Below, in pieces: positions 45,808-54,997 of a stretch of DNA of 64,000 nucleotides. Source of the DNA: Calothrix sp. PCC 6303 (lineage in GTDB: Bacteria; Cyanobacteriota; Cyanobacteriia; Cyanobacteriales; Nostocaceae). The notes beneath the pieces were generated by a model. That model had not been told where the DNA came from and ran no database searches. It saw only the letters and a list, made by a program, of their open reading frames with translations. Positions within the stretch are counted from its first letter, which is position 1. Each line of letters opens with the position of its first letter. The stretch is taken from positions 3,472,001 to 3,536,000 of the forward strand of contig NC_019751.1 in the NCBI RefSeq assembly GCF_000317435.1, in the 5' to 3' direction. The translations under genes were made by a program, and so were the position numbers.

Positions 45808-46495
45808 GAAGTTAGTATAATTTTTAGATAGATTTATTTTACCCTAAGATAATTTCCAGAATAAAAATTACCAGTCAATATGATTGTATAGAGCGTAGCT
45901 TGCTTCGGGAGCAGTACGCCTTCTTAAATCCCTCTTAAAATATAGGTAAAATAATTTTGAGAAATCACCTAAGGAACGTGGATTAAATAAAGTGTAAAAG
46001 TAGGGCGTGTAACCTGAACGTAACGCACCACTCCAGGTTCAATCAGAATTGCAGGTTATTAAATTTGGATTCCTCAGTCATACACCGAGTGACTTCTGTC
46101 AGTAGCTGCTACGCATTTAGGTTTGTTTAGCGACATAGCTAAATATCTGAAGGGGATTGAAGTTGTTAATATTTAATAACTAATACTGAGAAAGTTAACA
46201 AAACTTACATAGAAAAGTAGCCTTTTAGTAACTATTAGCACTTTCAGATTGCTGTTACTAAGCAATATTATTCAACTTGTAGCTAATTATTTGCAGTTGC
46301 TCAGGTAGCAATCTTAGCATTCTAATTGTTGAAAATTCATTGCATCTAACGATAAGAGTCTTTTTCTACATCGTCATGATTACATGACATAATTGAAAAC
46401 ATATAGTAAATATTATCAATAAGTCATGGTTGTTGCAAATTGCTCCAAATATTTGTTATATTCTCATCTGACAGCCTTTATTGAGAAAGATTAGT
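45808..46495. other. Intergenic region between acyltransferase remnant and furA
   Basis: 688 bp without a credible gene. The right part carries the furA promoter. An AT-rich stretch at 46385-46428 (AATTGAAAACATATAGTAAATATTATCAATAAG-like) could hold iron-box-type FurA sites for autoregulation; this is a guess from composition. Confidence 0.5.
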
Positions 46496-46951
46496 ATGTC
46501 TGTCTACACTACGACTTCACTGAAAGCAGAACTTAACGAACGTGGCTGGCGCTTAACCCCTCAGAGGGAAGTTATCTTGCATATTTTTCAAGAACTTCCT
46601 CAAGGTGAGCATCTCAGCGCTGAGGATCTTTATGAACGCCTAGAAGCGGATGGGGAGGGTATTAGCCTATCCACCATTTATCGGACGCTTAAATTGATGG
46701 CGAGAATGGGAATCTTGAGGGAATTGGAACTGGGAGAAGGGCATAAGCACTATGAAATTAACCAGCCCTATCCCCACCACCATCACCACCTAATTTGTGT
46801 TAGATGTAATTCGACAATAGAATTCAAGAACGACTCAATTTTAAAGACAGGAGCAAAGACAGCACAAAAAGAAGGTTATCACCTTCTTGATTGTCAATTG
46901 ACGATTCATGCTGTTTGTCCTAAGTGTCAACGAGCTTTAATGCCTGTTTAA
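46496..46951 (+). CDS. furA: Ferric uptake regulator FurA
   Basis: 151 aa from ATG 46496; the 46481 TTG would add an untypical MRKIS. An N-terminal winged helix (ERGWRLTPQREVILHIFQELPQGEHLSAEDLYERL, SLSTIYRTLKLMARMGIL) and a dimerisation part with HHHHHLICVRC are seen. Cys101, Cys104, Cys133, Cys141 and Cys144 form the pattern I know from Anabaena FurA, including CVRC and CPKC. It is the iron- and redox-responsive repressor of iron uptake and many other genes. The convergent neighbour gene matches the Anabaena arrangement that gives an antisense furA RNA. Confidence 0.93.
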   Translation: MSVYTTTSLKAELNERGWRLTPQREVILHIFQELPQGEHLSAEDLYERLEADGEGISLSTIYRTLKLMARMGILRELELGEGHKHYEINQPYPHHHHHLICVRCNSTIEFKNDSILKTGAKTAQKEGYHLLDCQLTIHAVCPKCQRALMPV

Positions 46952-47522
46952 GGTGATGTTAGTTGATCAAGATAGTATTTTTAGTCTTGTGAGCAAATTT
47001 TTCGGACACATATTTTGGAATGGATTTCCCTAAAAATTGATTGGTGCGAAAACAACACTAAAATAATCCTATTGGTAGCAACTGAGTATACTAAGCAAAT
47101 TTTGGATATTCTGAATAGGGAATCTCTGATATAAATTCGTAATACCTGCCGTTGCAGAAACTATACTCCAATAGCAGGAATCGAACTCAATTAATAGTGG
47201 CTGGCTAGAAATGCAGGAAAGTTAACTAAGTTTGTCTTCGGCATCTGAATATGACAAAGACCTAAACTTAGCTATAAAAATTGCCGCTTTGAGAAGCGGA
47301 TACTTAAAAAATGAGTAATGAGTAATGAGTAATAAGTCTGTTTTGTAACGGGAATTTAACAAGGAACCTTTGCGGGGTCATCGGGCGCAAGCAAACGTGC
47401 CGCCCCCACACAAAACCCTCTGCCGTCGTTAGGCATGGAAGTTAGACCCCCAAATGCTCTTAAATTCCGATTATTTCTTCAACTTTGCTCAAATTTACTC
47501 GAATTTAACCATTAACTATCAA
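46952..47522. other. Spacer between convergent furA and peptidoglycan-binding gene
   Basis: 571 bp without genes. Contains a GAGTAATGAGTAATGAGTAATAAG microsatellite at about 47311-47336. In Anabaena an antisense RNA to furA is made by read-through from the convergent gene; no strong terminator is seen here that would stop a minus-strand read-through, though I cannot exclude one. Confidence 0.5.
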
Positions 47523-48674
47523 TCAAAACTGTCCGTTTTTGACATCTTTGAGGCTGATACCGTAATATTGCTGTGCCTGTTTGATGGCTCGCTTGGTATC
47601 GTCTCCCAAAACTCCGTTAAGGGGACCTTTGTAAAAACCTCTCGCGTTGAGTCGGCGTTGGATTTCTAGGGTCTCAAATTCGCTTTTGGGAGTATTTTTT
47701 ACCTGTTCGTATAATTTGCCACGGGTTGTGCTGCCAGCAATGCCACTGGCTGCTAAATAATTCTCGGTTTGGAAGCGTTTGACCGCATCGGCGGTGAAAG
47801 CACCGAAGTATCCGTTAGGTTGTCCAGTTAAGTATCCAGCTTGAATAAGTTGTTGCTGGAGTACCCTTACAGCTTCACCGCGATCGCCTAAACGTAATTT
47901 ATCAGGATCTGCTTGACGGGTTGGTGTTTCTTCACCGTAACCGATGTTGTTGGGGGGAAGTCGGCGGATGGTGGCAGAACCTACAATTCCGTCATTTTTG
48001 AGGTTGTATGCTGTTTGAAAGCGCTTTACAGCTTCTTCGGTGATGGGACCAAAGATTCCGGTGGAGTTGCCGAAATAATAACCAGCAATTCTCAAACGTT
48101 CTTGGAGGATGCGGACATCTTCTCCTTCGTCTCCCCGTTGAATGAAGTTGGGATTAGTTACTTTGTTTCTTCTAACAGCTTGGGTAACTGGGGTTTTTGC
48201 TTGGACGTTTTGTAATTTTGGTTTGGTGGTTTGGGTAGCCACTACTTTCGGCTTATTGGCTGGTTTTGCGGCTGCGGGGGGTCGCCATTTTTCTAATTTA
48301 CCGAGGGTTGTCGGTCCAGCAATGCCGTTTGTTTGGAGATTGACGGATTTTTGAAACTTTTTGACTGCTTCTTCGGTACGGACATCATATACTTGGGTGA
48401 TGGCTGCTTGATAAAAGCCTGCTTGCTTCAAATCAGATTGCAGTTCCCGTACTGAAGGACCGCGATCGCCTTTTTGCAGAGCGAATGCACCATTAATTGA
48501 TGAAAAAATCGCCAAGGTTAGGGCTAGGGGTAGCATGTATCGCCAAGCACGACCTGATAGCTTGCTCCAATCTGGTGCAGCTGCTTTGTTAAGGAAGGAA
48601 CCGATGGAAATTAGTTCATCGGGACAATCTTCTTCGTAATCAAAAGCTAAGTGTAAATACGCAAGATTTTCCAT
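47523..48674 (-). CDS. Multi-domain peptidoglycan-binding protein
   Basis: 383 aa. After a cytosolic leader (MENLAYLHLAFDYEEDCPDEL) and a membrane anchor (about 46-66), four PG_binding_1 repeats are seen: QKGDRGPSVRELQSDLKQAGF, QRGDEGEDVRILQERLRIAGYY, RLGDRGEAVRVLQQQLIQAGY and a degenerate fourth LEIQRRLNARGFYKGPLNG. A basic Lys/Thr/Pro linker separates repeats one and two. No catalytic domain is fused. It should bind peptidoglycan in the periplasm. Its 3' end faces furA; the orthologous Anabaena gene is reported to run antisense into furA. Confidence 0.9.
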   Translation of the reverse strand: MENLAYLHLAFDYEEDCPDELISIGSFLNKAAAPDWSKLSGRAWRYMLPLALTLAIFSSINGAFALQKGDRGPSVRELQSDLKQAGFYQAAITQVYDVRTEEAVKKFQKSVNLQTNGIAGPTTLGKLEKWRPPAAAKPANKPKVVATQTTKPKLQNVQAKTPVTQAVRRNKVTNPNFIQRGDEGEDVRILQERLRIAGYYFGNSTGIFGPITEEAVKRFQTAYNLKNDGIVGSATIRRLPPNNIGYGEETPTRQADPDKLRLGDRGEAVRVLQQQLIQAGYLTGQPNGYFGAFTADAVKRFQTENYLAASGIAGSTTRGKLYEQVKNTPKSEFETLEIQRRLNARGFYKGPLNGVLGDDTKRAIKQAQQYYGISLKDVKNGQF

Positions 48675-48828
48675 GTTTTTCTCTACTGCACTTAAAAATT
48701 CTGCTTATTTTTGTTTGCCAACTTGAATTTATTTATCAGTCAGGTTTCCCAGCAAAGTCGAGCTATCAGTTGCCGATTAAATTCTCCATCGCCTTTTTCC
48801 TGTTGACTTTTCCTAGATTTAAACCAAT

Positions 48829-51800
48829 TTAAATTAGTTGGCTTTCGATAGTAGCTTCGGCTTCATGTACTAAGTTTCGCAGATTTTCCAGCGTTTGTAT
48901 ACTGACATCCTGCCATAAATTTCGCTGGTGTGCTTCTAGCAACCTCTCAGCAATATCACGGAGGGCATGGGGGTTTTTCTGCTGGATGAAATCGGCAATC
49001 TGAGAATTAAATAAATAAGCTTGGGCAACACCTTCGTACATATAGTTTTCGACGCATTTGGTGGTGGCATCGTAGGCAAATAAGAAGTCTACTGTTGCTG
49101 CCATTTCAAAGGCACCTTTGTAACCGTGACGCATCATCCCATCAATCCATTTGGGATTGACAACCCGTGAACGGTAAACCCTGGCGATTTCTGATTTAAG
49201 TTGACGGACGCGGGGGTTAGCAGGGATTGAGTTGTCTCCAAAGTAGGTTGTGGGGTTTTTGCCTTGTTGACATCTGACTGCTGCGGTTAAGCCACCTTGG
49301 AATTGATAATAGTCATCGGAATCTAGTAAATCATGTTCCCGGTTGTCTTGGTTTTGTAATACTATCTGCATTCCTTGGAGACGTTGTTGGAAGGCTTCGG
49401 GTGCCGCGATTCCGGTTTTTTTACTGCTATAAGCGTAGGAACTCCAATTTGTGTAAGCGCGGGCTAAATCTTCGTCACTATCCCAATTTTGGGATTCTAT
49501 TAAGCCTTGGAGTCCGGCACCATACGCACCGGGTTTAGAGCCAAAAATCCGATAATGCGATCGCGCTTTAGCTTCATCTATATCTATACCTTGGTTTTGC
49601 CAAAATTCTGTTTCTTGGCGGACTTGCGCTGCTAGGGGGTTTTGCTCATCGGGTTCATCTAATGCTGCCACACTGACGACAGCTTGGTCAAATAAGTCTA
49701 TCAAATTTGGGAAGGCATCGCGGAAAAATCCGGAAACTCTTAATGTGACATCGATACGTGGTCTACCGAGGAGTGAAAGGGGGACGATTTCTAAGTCGAT
49801 GACACGTCTGGCGTTACCATCCCATACTGGTTGGACACCTAGTAATGCTAATGCCTGGGAAATATCATCGCCGCCTGTTCGCATCATGGCGGTACCCCAC
49901 AGGGAAATTGCTAGTGTTTTGGGATACTCGCCATTTTCTTGGGTGTAACATTCAACTACGGCTTCTGCTGCCTTTCTACCAACATCCCAGGCTGATTCTG
50001 TGGGTACGGCACGGATGTCTACTGAGTAAAAATTTTTGCCAGTTGGTAGCACTTCTGGTCGTCCGCGTGTAGGGGCACCAGATGCGGCACTGGGAACATA
50101 TTCCCCGTTGAGTCCCGCGAGAAGGTTAATGATTTCCGAGTCGGTTTGTCGCAAGGCTGGGAGGAGATGGGATTGAATCCAGGAGAGGGAGTGAAGCAGG
50201 GGGAGTGGGGGAGTGGGGGAGTGGGGGAGTGGGGGAGTGAGGGAGTGGGGGAGTGGGGGAGTGGGGGAGGAATCTTTACTGTTCTTACTCTGTTCAATCT
50301 GTTTATGCTTTGGTGCGTCTATATTTGAGGTGTTGAAGTCCTGGAAAATCTGCCCCAATTCATCTTCTCCCCCTGCTCCCTGCCCCCTGCCCCAATTCAT
50401 CTTCTCCCCTGCCTCTTCTATGATTGCATCTACCATCACGGCGGCTTCAGCTTCCAGGGTTTCGACTGCATCACCTATATTATATTGAGGATGGGGGGAT
50501 TTTTGTTGGAGGATTTCGGTCTGAGAGGGTGTGAGGAGGGTGCTAAAGTTAGCAGTTAGGGGGTCTAAGTCTAAGCCCCAATCTTCAGCTATGGCGCGGG
50601 TGAGTCCATTTTGGTGGCGGTTGGGGTGACGTGCGATCGCTATAATTAAATCACGCAGTTGGGTACCGCTGGGACATTTGCCGAAGATGTGTAAACCGTC
50701 TCTGATTTGGGCTTCTTTGAGTTCGCAGAGATATCCATCTAATTGATTGATGGGGAGTTCTTCGGGGTTTTCTGCTGTTGTTTCCAACATTCCTAAATCT
50801 AAGTTGAGGTTCTCTGTCTCCACTAGTTGGCGAATGCGATCGCGTAATGCTGACAATCGGCTAGGATCTAAGCTGGCGGCTTCATAATATTCATCAATCA
50901 AGTTTTCCAAGTTTTGTAGGGAGCCATATAACTCGGCGCGGGTCAAAGGTGGGGTAAGATGGTCAATAATTACCGCTTGACTGCGGCGTTTGGCTTGGGA
51001 ACCTTCCCCAGGATCGTTGACAATAAAAGGATATAAATTCGGCATCGCACCTAAGGCAACTTCGGGAAAACAAGTTTCCGATAAGGCGATACTTTTACCA
51101 GGCAACCATTCTAAATTTCCATGTTTCCCCACATGTACCACTGCATCCGCACCAAAGGTTTCCCGCACCCAGTAATAGTAAGCTAAGTAGGCGTGGGTTG
51201 GTTCTAAATCGGGGGCATGGTAATTTAAACTGGGGTCTATGTCATAACCCCGTGATGGTTGGATGCCAATGAAGATATTTCCCAGTTGAATTCCGGGAAT
51301 CGGGAATTGAACCCCTCCCCAACCCTCCCCGCTAGCGGAGAGGGTGCGCGATAGCGCGGGTGGGGTTCCGCCAGAAATTGTTTCTCCCCTGCTCCCTGCT
51401 CCCTGCTCCCCTGCTTCTTTTCCCCAACGTTGATTTACACTACTTTGAATAGATTCGGGCAATGTGGCAAAGTATTCTTGGTAGGTTTCCCCGGATAAAC
51501 TTTGACGAACTGGACGTAATTCCCTACCTTCAGGATCATTTGTAATGCTTGCTGTGAGAATTTTAATTAATTCATCCCCATCTTGGGGAATATCTCCTAC
51601 TTCGTAACCTGCTTCTTTCAAAGCTACTAAAATTTCTACACAACTTTGGGGAGTATCCAAACCCACACCATTCGCCAAACGTCCATCACGGTTGGGATAA
51701 TTTGCCAAAATCAAAGCAATACGTCGTTTTTGAGGAGATTTACGACGTAAGCGTATCCAATTAGCTGCTAACTGGGCTACAAAATTTATGCGATCGCTTA

Positions 51801-52980
51801 CTGGCTCATAGCATACTACATCCGTTTGTAATTCAGGATGTCTGCTTTGGGTAGCTTTGAAAGATACGGCACGACTAATTATTCTCCCATCAACTTCTGG
51901 TAATGCCACATTTATCGCCATATCACGGGGAGAAAGTCCCTTAAAGTCGCTTTTCCACTGTTCAAATCCACCACTACTGAGAATAACTTGGAAAACCGGG
52001 ACATTTAATTGTTGCCAAAGTTCAGTTTGCGGGGTTTCACTTTCCAATTTAGCCAAGGAAAAACTAGTAGTATTCAGTAAAAGAGCAATATTTCTCTCTC
52101 CCCCTGCCTCCCCTTCTCCCCCTTCTCCCCCTTCTCCCCCTGCTTCCCCTGCCTCCCCTTCTCCCCCTGCTTCCCCTTCTCCCCCACTCCTCCACTCCCC
52201 CACTCTCCCCATGGGTTGAAAGATGCTTTCTAACTCCTGTTGTACCTCTATTTCCCGCAGGGAAGAAACAAACACGGGTACAGCTTCTAAGTTATATTTT
52301 TCTAAAGCCTGACATAAAGCATCTATTACCTGAGTATTTCCTGCTAAGTAATGGGCACGGTAAAATAATATGCCTACTTTTGATTTTGCGGAAACAGATA
52401 CTTCTCCCTGCCTCTTTGTTGAGCAAATTGGAGATAAATACCTACCAACACGGGGAACAATTTGCGGTAAGGGAGGATTAAACGTTGTTGAAAGACAACA
52501 ATCAGAGATATATTTAAGGGCGTTAACAAAATTATCGGTACCACCTTCATTAAAGTAACGCCAAATTTGGTTTACTTTAGTCAAAGGCAAAGTTGAGTGC
52601 GACATTAAATTTTGGTCAAGAGCATCGTCTCCTGGCATTACAATGAGAGTTGTACCATTGCGTTCCGCTATTTCCTGCACAACCTCAAAACCATAACTCC
52701 AATAGGAACGTCCACCTATTAAACGGATGACAATTACTTGAGCCAGTTCTAAAATTTGTTCAGCATAGGTATCAATTACTATTTGCTGCTGTAACTGTAG
52801 GAGATTGGTGACTCTAAATGTCGGAAATGTTTTTGGTAATTTGGGAAGCGCAGCTGCTAGTGTTTGAATATCTGTATCAGCAGCCGTAATCAACACTAGG
52901 GGGGCTGGAGTCTGTTCAACAAAAATTATACCTTCAGATTGGGAATTCCATCCCACCGATGTTGCGTTAGTACGATGCAT
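48829..52980 (-). CDS. cobN: Cobaltochelatase subunit CobN
   Basis: 1383 aa, CobN/ChlH superfamily. Seen are GKHGNLEWLPGKSIALSETCFPE, VGKHG (HG metal-pathway region), LRDLIIAIARHPNRHQNGL, SLWGTAMMRTGGDDISQALALLGVQP, RPRIDVTLRVSGFFRDAFPNL and a C-terminal HGYKGAFEMAATVDFLFAYDA. CobN inserts cobalt into hydrogenobyrinate a,c-diamide in the aerobic pathway; cyanobacterial homologues are often used with ChlI/ChlD. Four low-complexity in-frame insertions interrupt it (see repeats at 52090-52200, 51300-51425, 50340-50400, 50170-50290), making it longer than typical. Confidence 0.9.
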   Translation of the reverse strand: MHRTNATSVGWNSQSEGIIFVEQTPAPLVLITAADTDIQTLAAALPKLPKTFPTFRVTNLLQLQQQIVIDTYAEQILELAQVIVIRLIGGRSYWSYGFEVVQEIAERNGTTLIVMPGDDALDQNLMSHSTLPLTKVNQIWRYFNEGGTDNFVNALKYISDCCLSTTFNPPLPQIVPRVGRYLSPICSTKRQGEVSVSAKSKVGILFYRAHYLAGNTQVIDALCQALEKYNLEAVPVFVSSLREIEVQQELESIFQPMGRVGEWRSGGEGEAGGEGEAGEAGGEGGEGGEGEAGGERNIALLLNTTSFSLAKLESETPQTELWQQLNVPVFQVILSSGGFEQWKSDFKGLSPRDMAINVALPEVDGRIISRAVSFKATQSRHPELQTDVVCYEPVSDRINFVAQLAANWIRLRRKSPQKRRIALILANYPNRDGRLANGVGLDTPQSCVEILVALKEAGYEVGDIPQDGDELIKILTASITNDPEGRELRPVRQSLSGETYQEYFATLPESIQSSVNQRWGKEAGEQGAGSRGETISGGTPPALSRTLSASGEGWGGVQFPIPGIQLGNIFIGIQPSRGYDIDPSLNYHAPDLEPTHAYLAYYYWVRETFGADAVVHVGKHGNLEWLPGKSIALSETCFPEVALGAMPNLYPFIVNDPGEGSQAKRRSQAVIIDHLTPPLTRAELYGSLQNLENLIDEYYEAASLDPSRLSALRDRIRQLVETENLNLDLGMLETTAENPEELPINQLDGYLCELKEAQIRDGLHIFGKCPSGTQLRDLIIAIARHPNRHQNGLTRAIAEDWGLDLDPLTANFSTLLTPSQTEILQQKSPHPQYNIGDAVETLEAEAAVMVDAIIEEAGEKMNWGRGQGAGGEDELGQIFQDFNTSNIDAPKHKQIEQSKNSKDSSPTPPLPHSLTPPLPHSPTPPLPLLHSLSWIQSHLLPALRQTDSEIINLLAGLNGEYVPSAASGAPTRGRPEVLPTGKNFYSVDIRAVPTESAWDVGRKAAEAVVECYTQENGEYPKTLAISLWGTAMMRTGGDDISQALALLGVQPVWDGNARRVIDLEIVPLSLLGRPRIDVTLRVSGFFRDAFPNLIDLFDQAVVSVAALDEPDEQNPLAAQVRQETEFWQNQGIDIDEAKARSHYRIFGSKPGAYGAGLQGLIESQNWDSDEDLARAYTNWSSYAYSSKKTGIAAPEAFQQRLQGMQIVLQNQDNREHDLLDSDDYYQFQGGLTAAVRCQQGKNPTTYFGDNSIPANPRVRQLKSEIARVYRSRVVNPKWIDGMMRHGYKGAFEMAATVDFLFAYDATTKCVENYMYEGVAQAYLFNSQIADFIQQKNPHALRDIAERLLEAHQRNLWQDVSIQTLENLRNLVHEAEATIESQLI
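50170..50290. repeat. GGGGGAGT minisatellite inside cobN
   Basis: An array of ~8-bp GGGGAGTG units, in frame in cobN as TPPLPHSP-type repeats. Similar tracts occur elsewhere in the gene, so the same slippage-prone sequence invaded repeatedly. Confidence 0.85.
50340..50410. repeat. CCCTGCC-type repeat inside cobN
   Basis: CCCCTGCTCCCTGCCCC-like units give a Gly/Ala-rich stretch (RGQGAGGEDELGQ). In frame. Confidence 0.7.
51300..51425. repeat. Composite repeat inside cobN
   Basis: Two modules: a palindromic CTCCCCGCTAGCGGAGAGG...GCGCGATAGCGCGGG element and a CCCTGCT tandem repeat. Together they encode EAGEQGAGSRGETISGG and a non-family tract in cobN. In frame. Confidence 0.75.
52090..52205. 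repeat. CTCCCCCTT minisatellite inside cobN
   Basis: A CCTTCTCCCC/CCTGCTTCCC array encodes a Gly-Glu-Ala tract (GEGEAGGEGEAGEAGGE...) at about residues 260-297 of CobN. In frame, no counterpart expected in the family. Confidence 0.85.
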
Positions 52981-53072
52981 AATCCCTACTAAACCTCTGA
53001 CGATTTTCTCTCAAAAGACATTGACGATTGTTTATCTGTCAGTCACACCCTCGTTTCTCTTAATTTTTTCAC

Positions 53073-54986
53073 ATGCCTAGTTTCCCTAATTTGAGCTTTC
53101 CTAAAACCATATCCACAGATGTTTTTAATCAACTTGGAGAATTGTTAGAGCAGATGGCTCAATCTTTAGATACTAGCAGTTTAGTGTTGACTGAAGATAT
53201 TCTGATGCGAATTCCGGTACCTGGGGAATGGCAAAGACAACGCTTCACTTTGGTGGTTTCTCCTGGGTTTAACGGGTTATTGCGAGGAGAAATCGAGGAA
53301 GATTACCTCAATTCTACTTCTATCGGCATCGAAATAGACCGGGAAAATATCCCAATGTTGGCTAGTAGCTTGATGTTTGATGTGAATGCGATCGCCTCTT
53401 TCATTTTAGAGCTAAAAAACCTTTTCTCTCTCAATAGCCAAATTTCCCAAAACCTGGAATATCACCACCGTCAATTAGCTCCCAATGATGCCCAGATTCA
53501 GGAAAGGTTCACACTTCTATTATTATCCTCCCTGCTGACACCAGAAATAGAATCATCTCCAAATAAGAATAATTCTAATGCATCAGGTTCTGTTTGTGCG
53601 CCCATCGAAGCTGCATTACTCAAACAAATATCCCAAGAAAAATTATTAAATCAAGTCACAACTCAGATTCGCAAAAGCTTGGATTTATCTGTAATTATCC
53701 AAACTGCCATCAATCAAGTGCGGAAATTTCTCGAATTAGATAGATTAGTCGTCTATAAGTTTGGAGAAGCTGCCACAACAGATGCTATAGAAACAAGCCA
53801 CCAACAAGAAACCATAAATTATATTGGTTGTATTGTCTATGAAACAATCGCCAATCAGACGATTTCATCAGTTTTAAACTACTGTGAAGAAACCTGTTTT
53901 CAAGACACAACAGAATGCTGGAATAAATACAGTCAAGGTTTCACCTTAGCAATCGATAACGTCGAAGAAAGCTATCATTTAGAACCCTGTTTATTAAACT
54001 TTTTACGCCAAAGTCAAGTTAAAGCCAAATTAATTGCCCCAATCGTCTTTGAAAACAAATTATGGGGACTGCTGATTGCCCATCAATGTTCCACAACCCG
54101 AAATTGGACAGAAAGTGAGAAAATACTCCTAAGCTCGGTAGGGGAGCAGTTAGCCATCGCTATTCAGCAAGCTGGATTAATGCAATCTCTGACTCAAGAA
54201 AAAGAGAACTTGGAGCAGCGTGTATTCGAGCGGACAATGGCACTCCACGATGCATTGGCTGCCGCCGAAGCCGCCAGTCGTATACGCAGCGAGTTTTTAG
54301 CCACCATCAGTCACGAACTTCTGACTCCGTTAACCTACGTAATTGGAATGTCAGATACACTACTAAAATGGTCATTTGGAGAACTTTCAGAACGTCAAAG
54401 AAATTATTTACAAACCATCCATGATAGTGGTGAACATTTATTAGAAATGATTCACGACATCCTAGACTTATCGCAAATTGAAGCAGGGAAAGCAGCATTA
54501 AATATCAGCGAGTTTTCCTTGACAACTATGGTTGAAAAAACCACAGAATCATTAAAAACCAAAGCAGCCAAACAGCAAATTAATTTTACGGTAGATATAC
54601 AGTTTAATCAAGAACGCGATCGCTTTACCGCAGACGCACGCCGAATTCAACAAATCTTAGAAAATCTCCTTAGCAATGCCATCAAATTTACCCCAGAACA
54701 GGGAAGTGTCATCCTCAGAATTTGGAGGGAAGAAAACAACGCAGTTTTCCAAATCGAAGACACCGGAATTGGAATTCCTGAAGAACAACAACCACGATTG
54801 TTTGAAAAGTTTCACCAACTTGAAACTAACTATTCACGGAAGTATGAAGGAACAGGCTTAGGATTGGCTCTCACGAAGCAACTTGTGGAAATGCATCGCG
54901 GCAGAATTGAAGTAGAATCCACAGTTGATATTGGCTCAATTTTTACAGTTTGGATACCCGTACAAGTGAGAAATGATGAATTATAG
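53073..54986 (+). CDS. GAF-domain sensor histidine kinase
   Basis: 637 aa. An unassigned N-terminal domain (about 1-190; DILMRIPVPGEWQRQRFTLVV) is followed by a GAF domain (about 205-375; SLDLSVIIQTAINQVRKFLELDRLVVYKF) and a coiled coil. The HisKA box has FLATISHELLTPL with His414. The HATPase domain shows FTADARRIQQILENLLSNAIKFTPE, IEDTGIGIPEEQQPRLFEKF and GTGLGLALTKQLVEM. No transmembrane helix, so cytosolic. The cognate regulator is not adjacent. A 77-bp piece of its HATPase coding sequence is duplicated at 57437. Confidence 0.92.
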   Translation: MPSFPNLSFPKTISTDVFNQLGELLEQMAQSLDTSSLVLTEDILMRIPVPGEWQRQRFTLVVSPGFNGLLRGEIEEDYLNSTSIGIEIDRENIPMLASSLMFDVNAIASFILELKNLFSLNSQISQNLEYHHRQLAPNDAQIQERFTLLLLSSLLTPEIESSPNKNNSNASGSVCAPIEAALLKQISQEKLLNQVTTQIRKSLDLSVIIQTAINQVRKFLELDRLVVYKFGEAATTDAIETSHQQETINYIGCIVYETIANQTISSVLNYCEETCFQDTTECWNKYSQGFTLAIDNVEESYHLEPCLLNFLRQSQVKAKLIAPIVFENKLWGLLIAHQCSTTRNWTESEKILLSSVGEQLAIAIQQAGLMQSLTQEKENLEQRVFERTMALHDALAAAEAASRIRSEFLATISHELLTPLTYVIGMSDTLLKWSFGELSERQRNYLQTIHDSGEHLLEMIHDILDLSQIEAGKAALNISEFSLTTMVEKTTESLKTKAAKQQINFTVDIQFNQERDRFTADARRIQQILENLLSNAIKFTPEQGSVILRIWREENNAVFQIEDTGIGIPEEQQPRLFEKFHQLETNYSRKYEGTGLGLALTKQLVEMHRGRIEVESTVDIGSIFTVWIPVQVRNDEL

Positions 54987-54997
54987 CCATAGCCATA

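Noticed and set aside
50146-50488. Plus-strand frames of GEWGSGGVGEWG type in cobN
   Set aside because: Pure products of the GGGGAGTG minisatellite on the non-coding strand.
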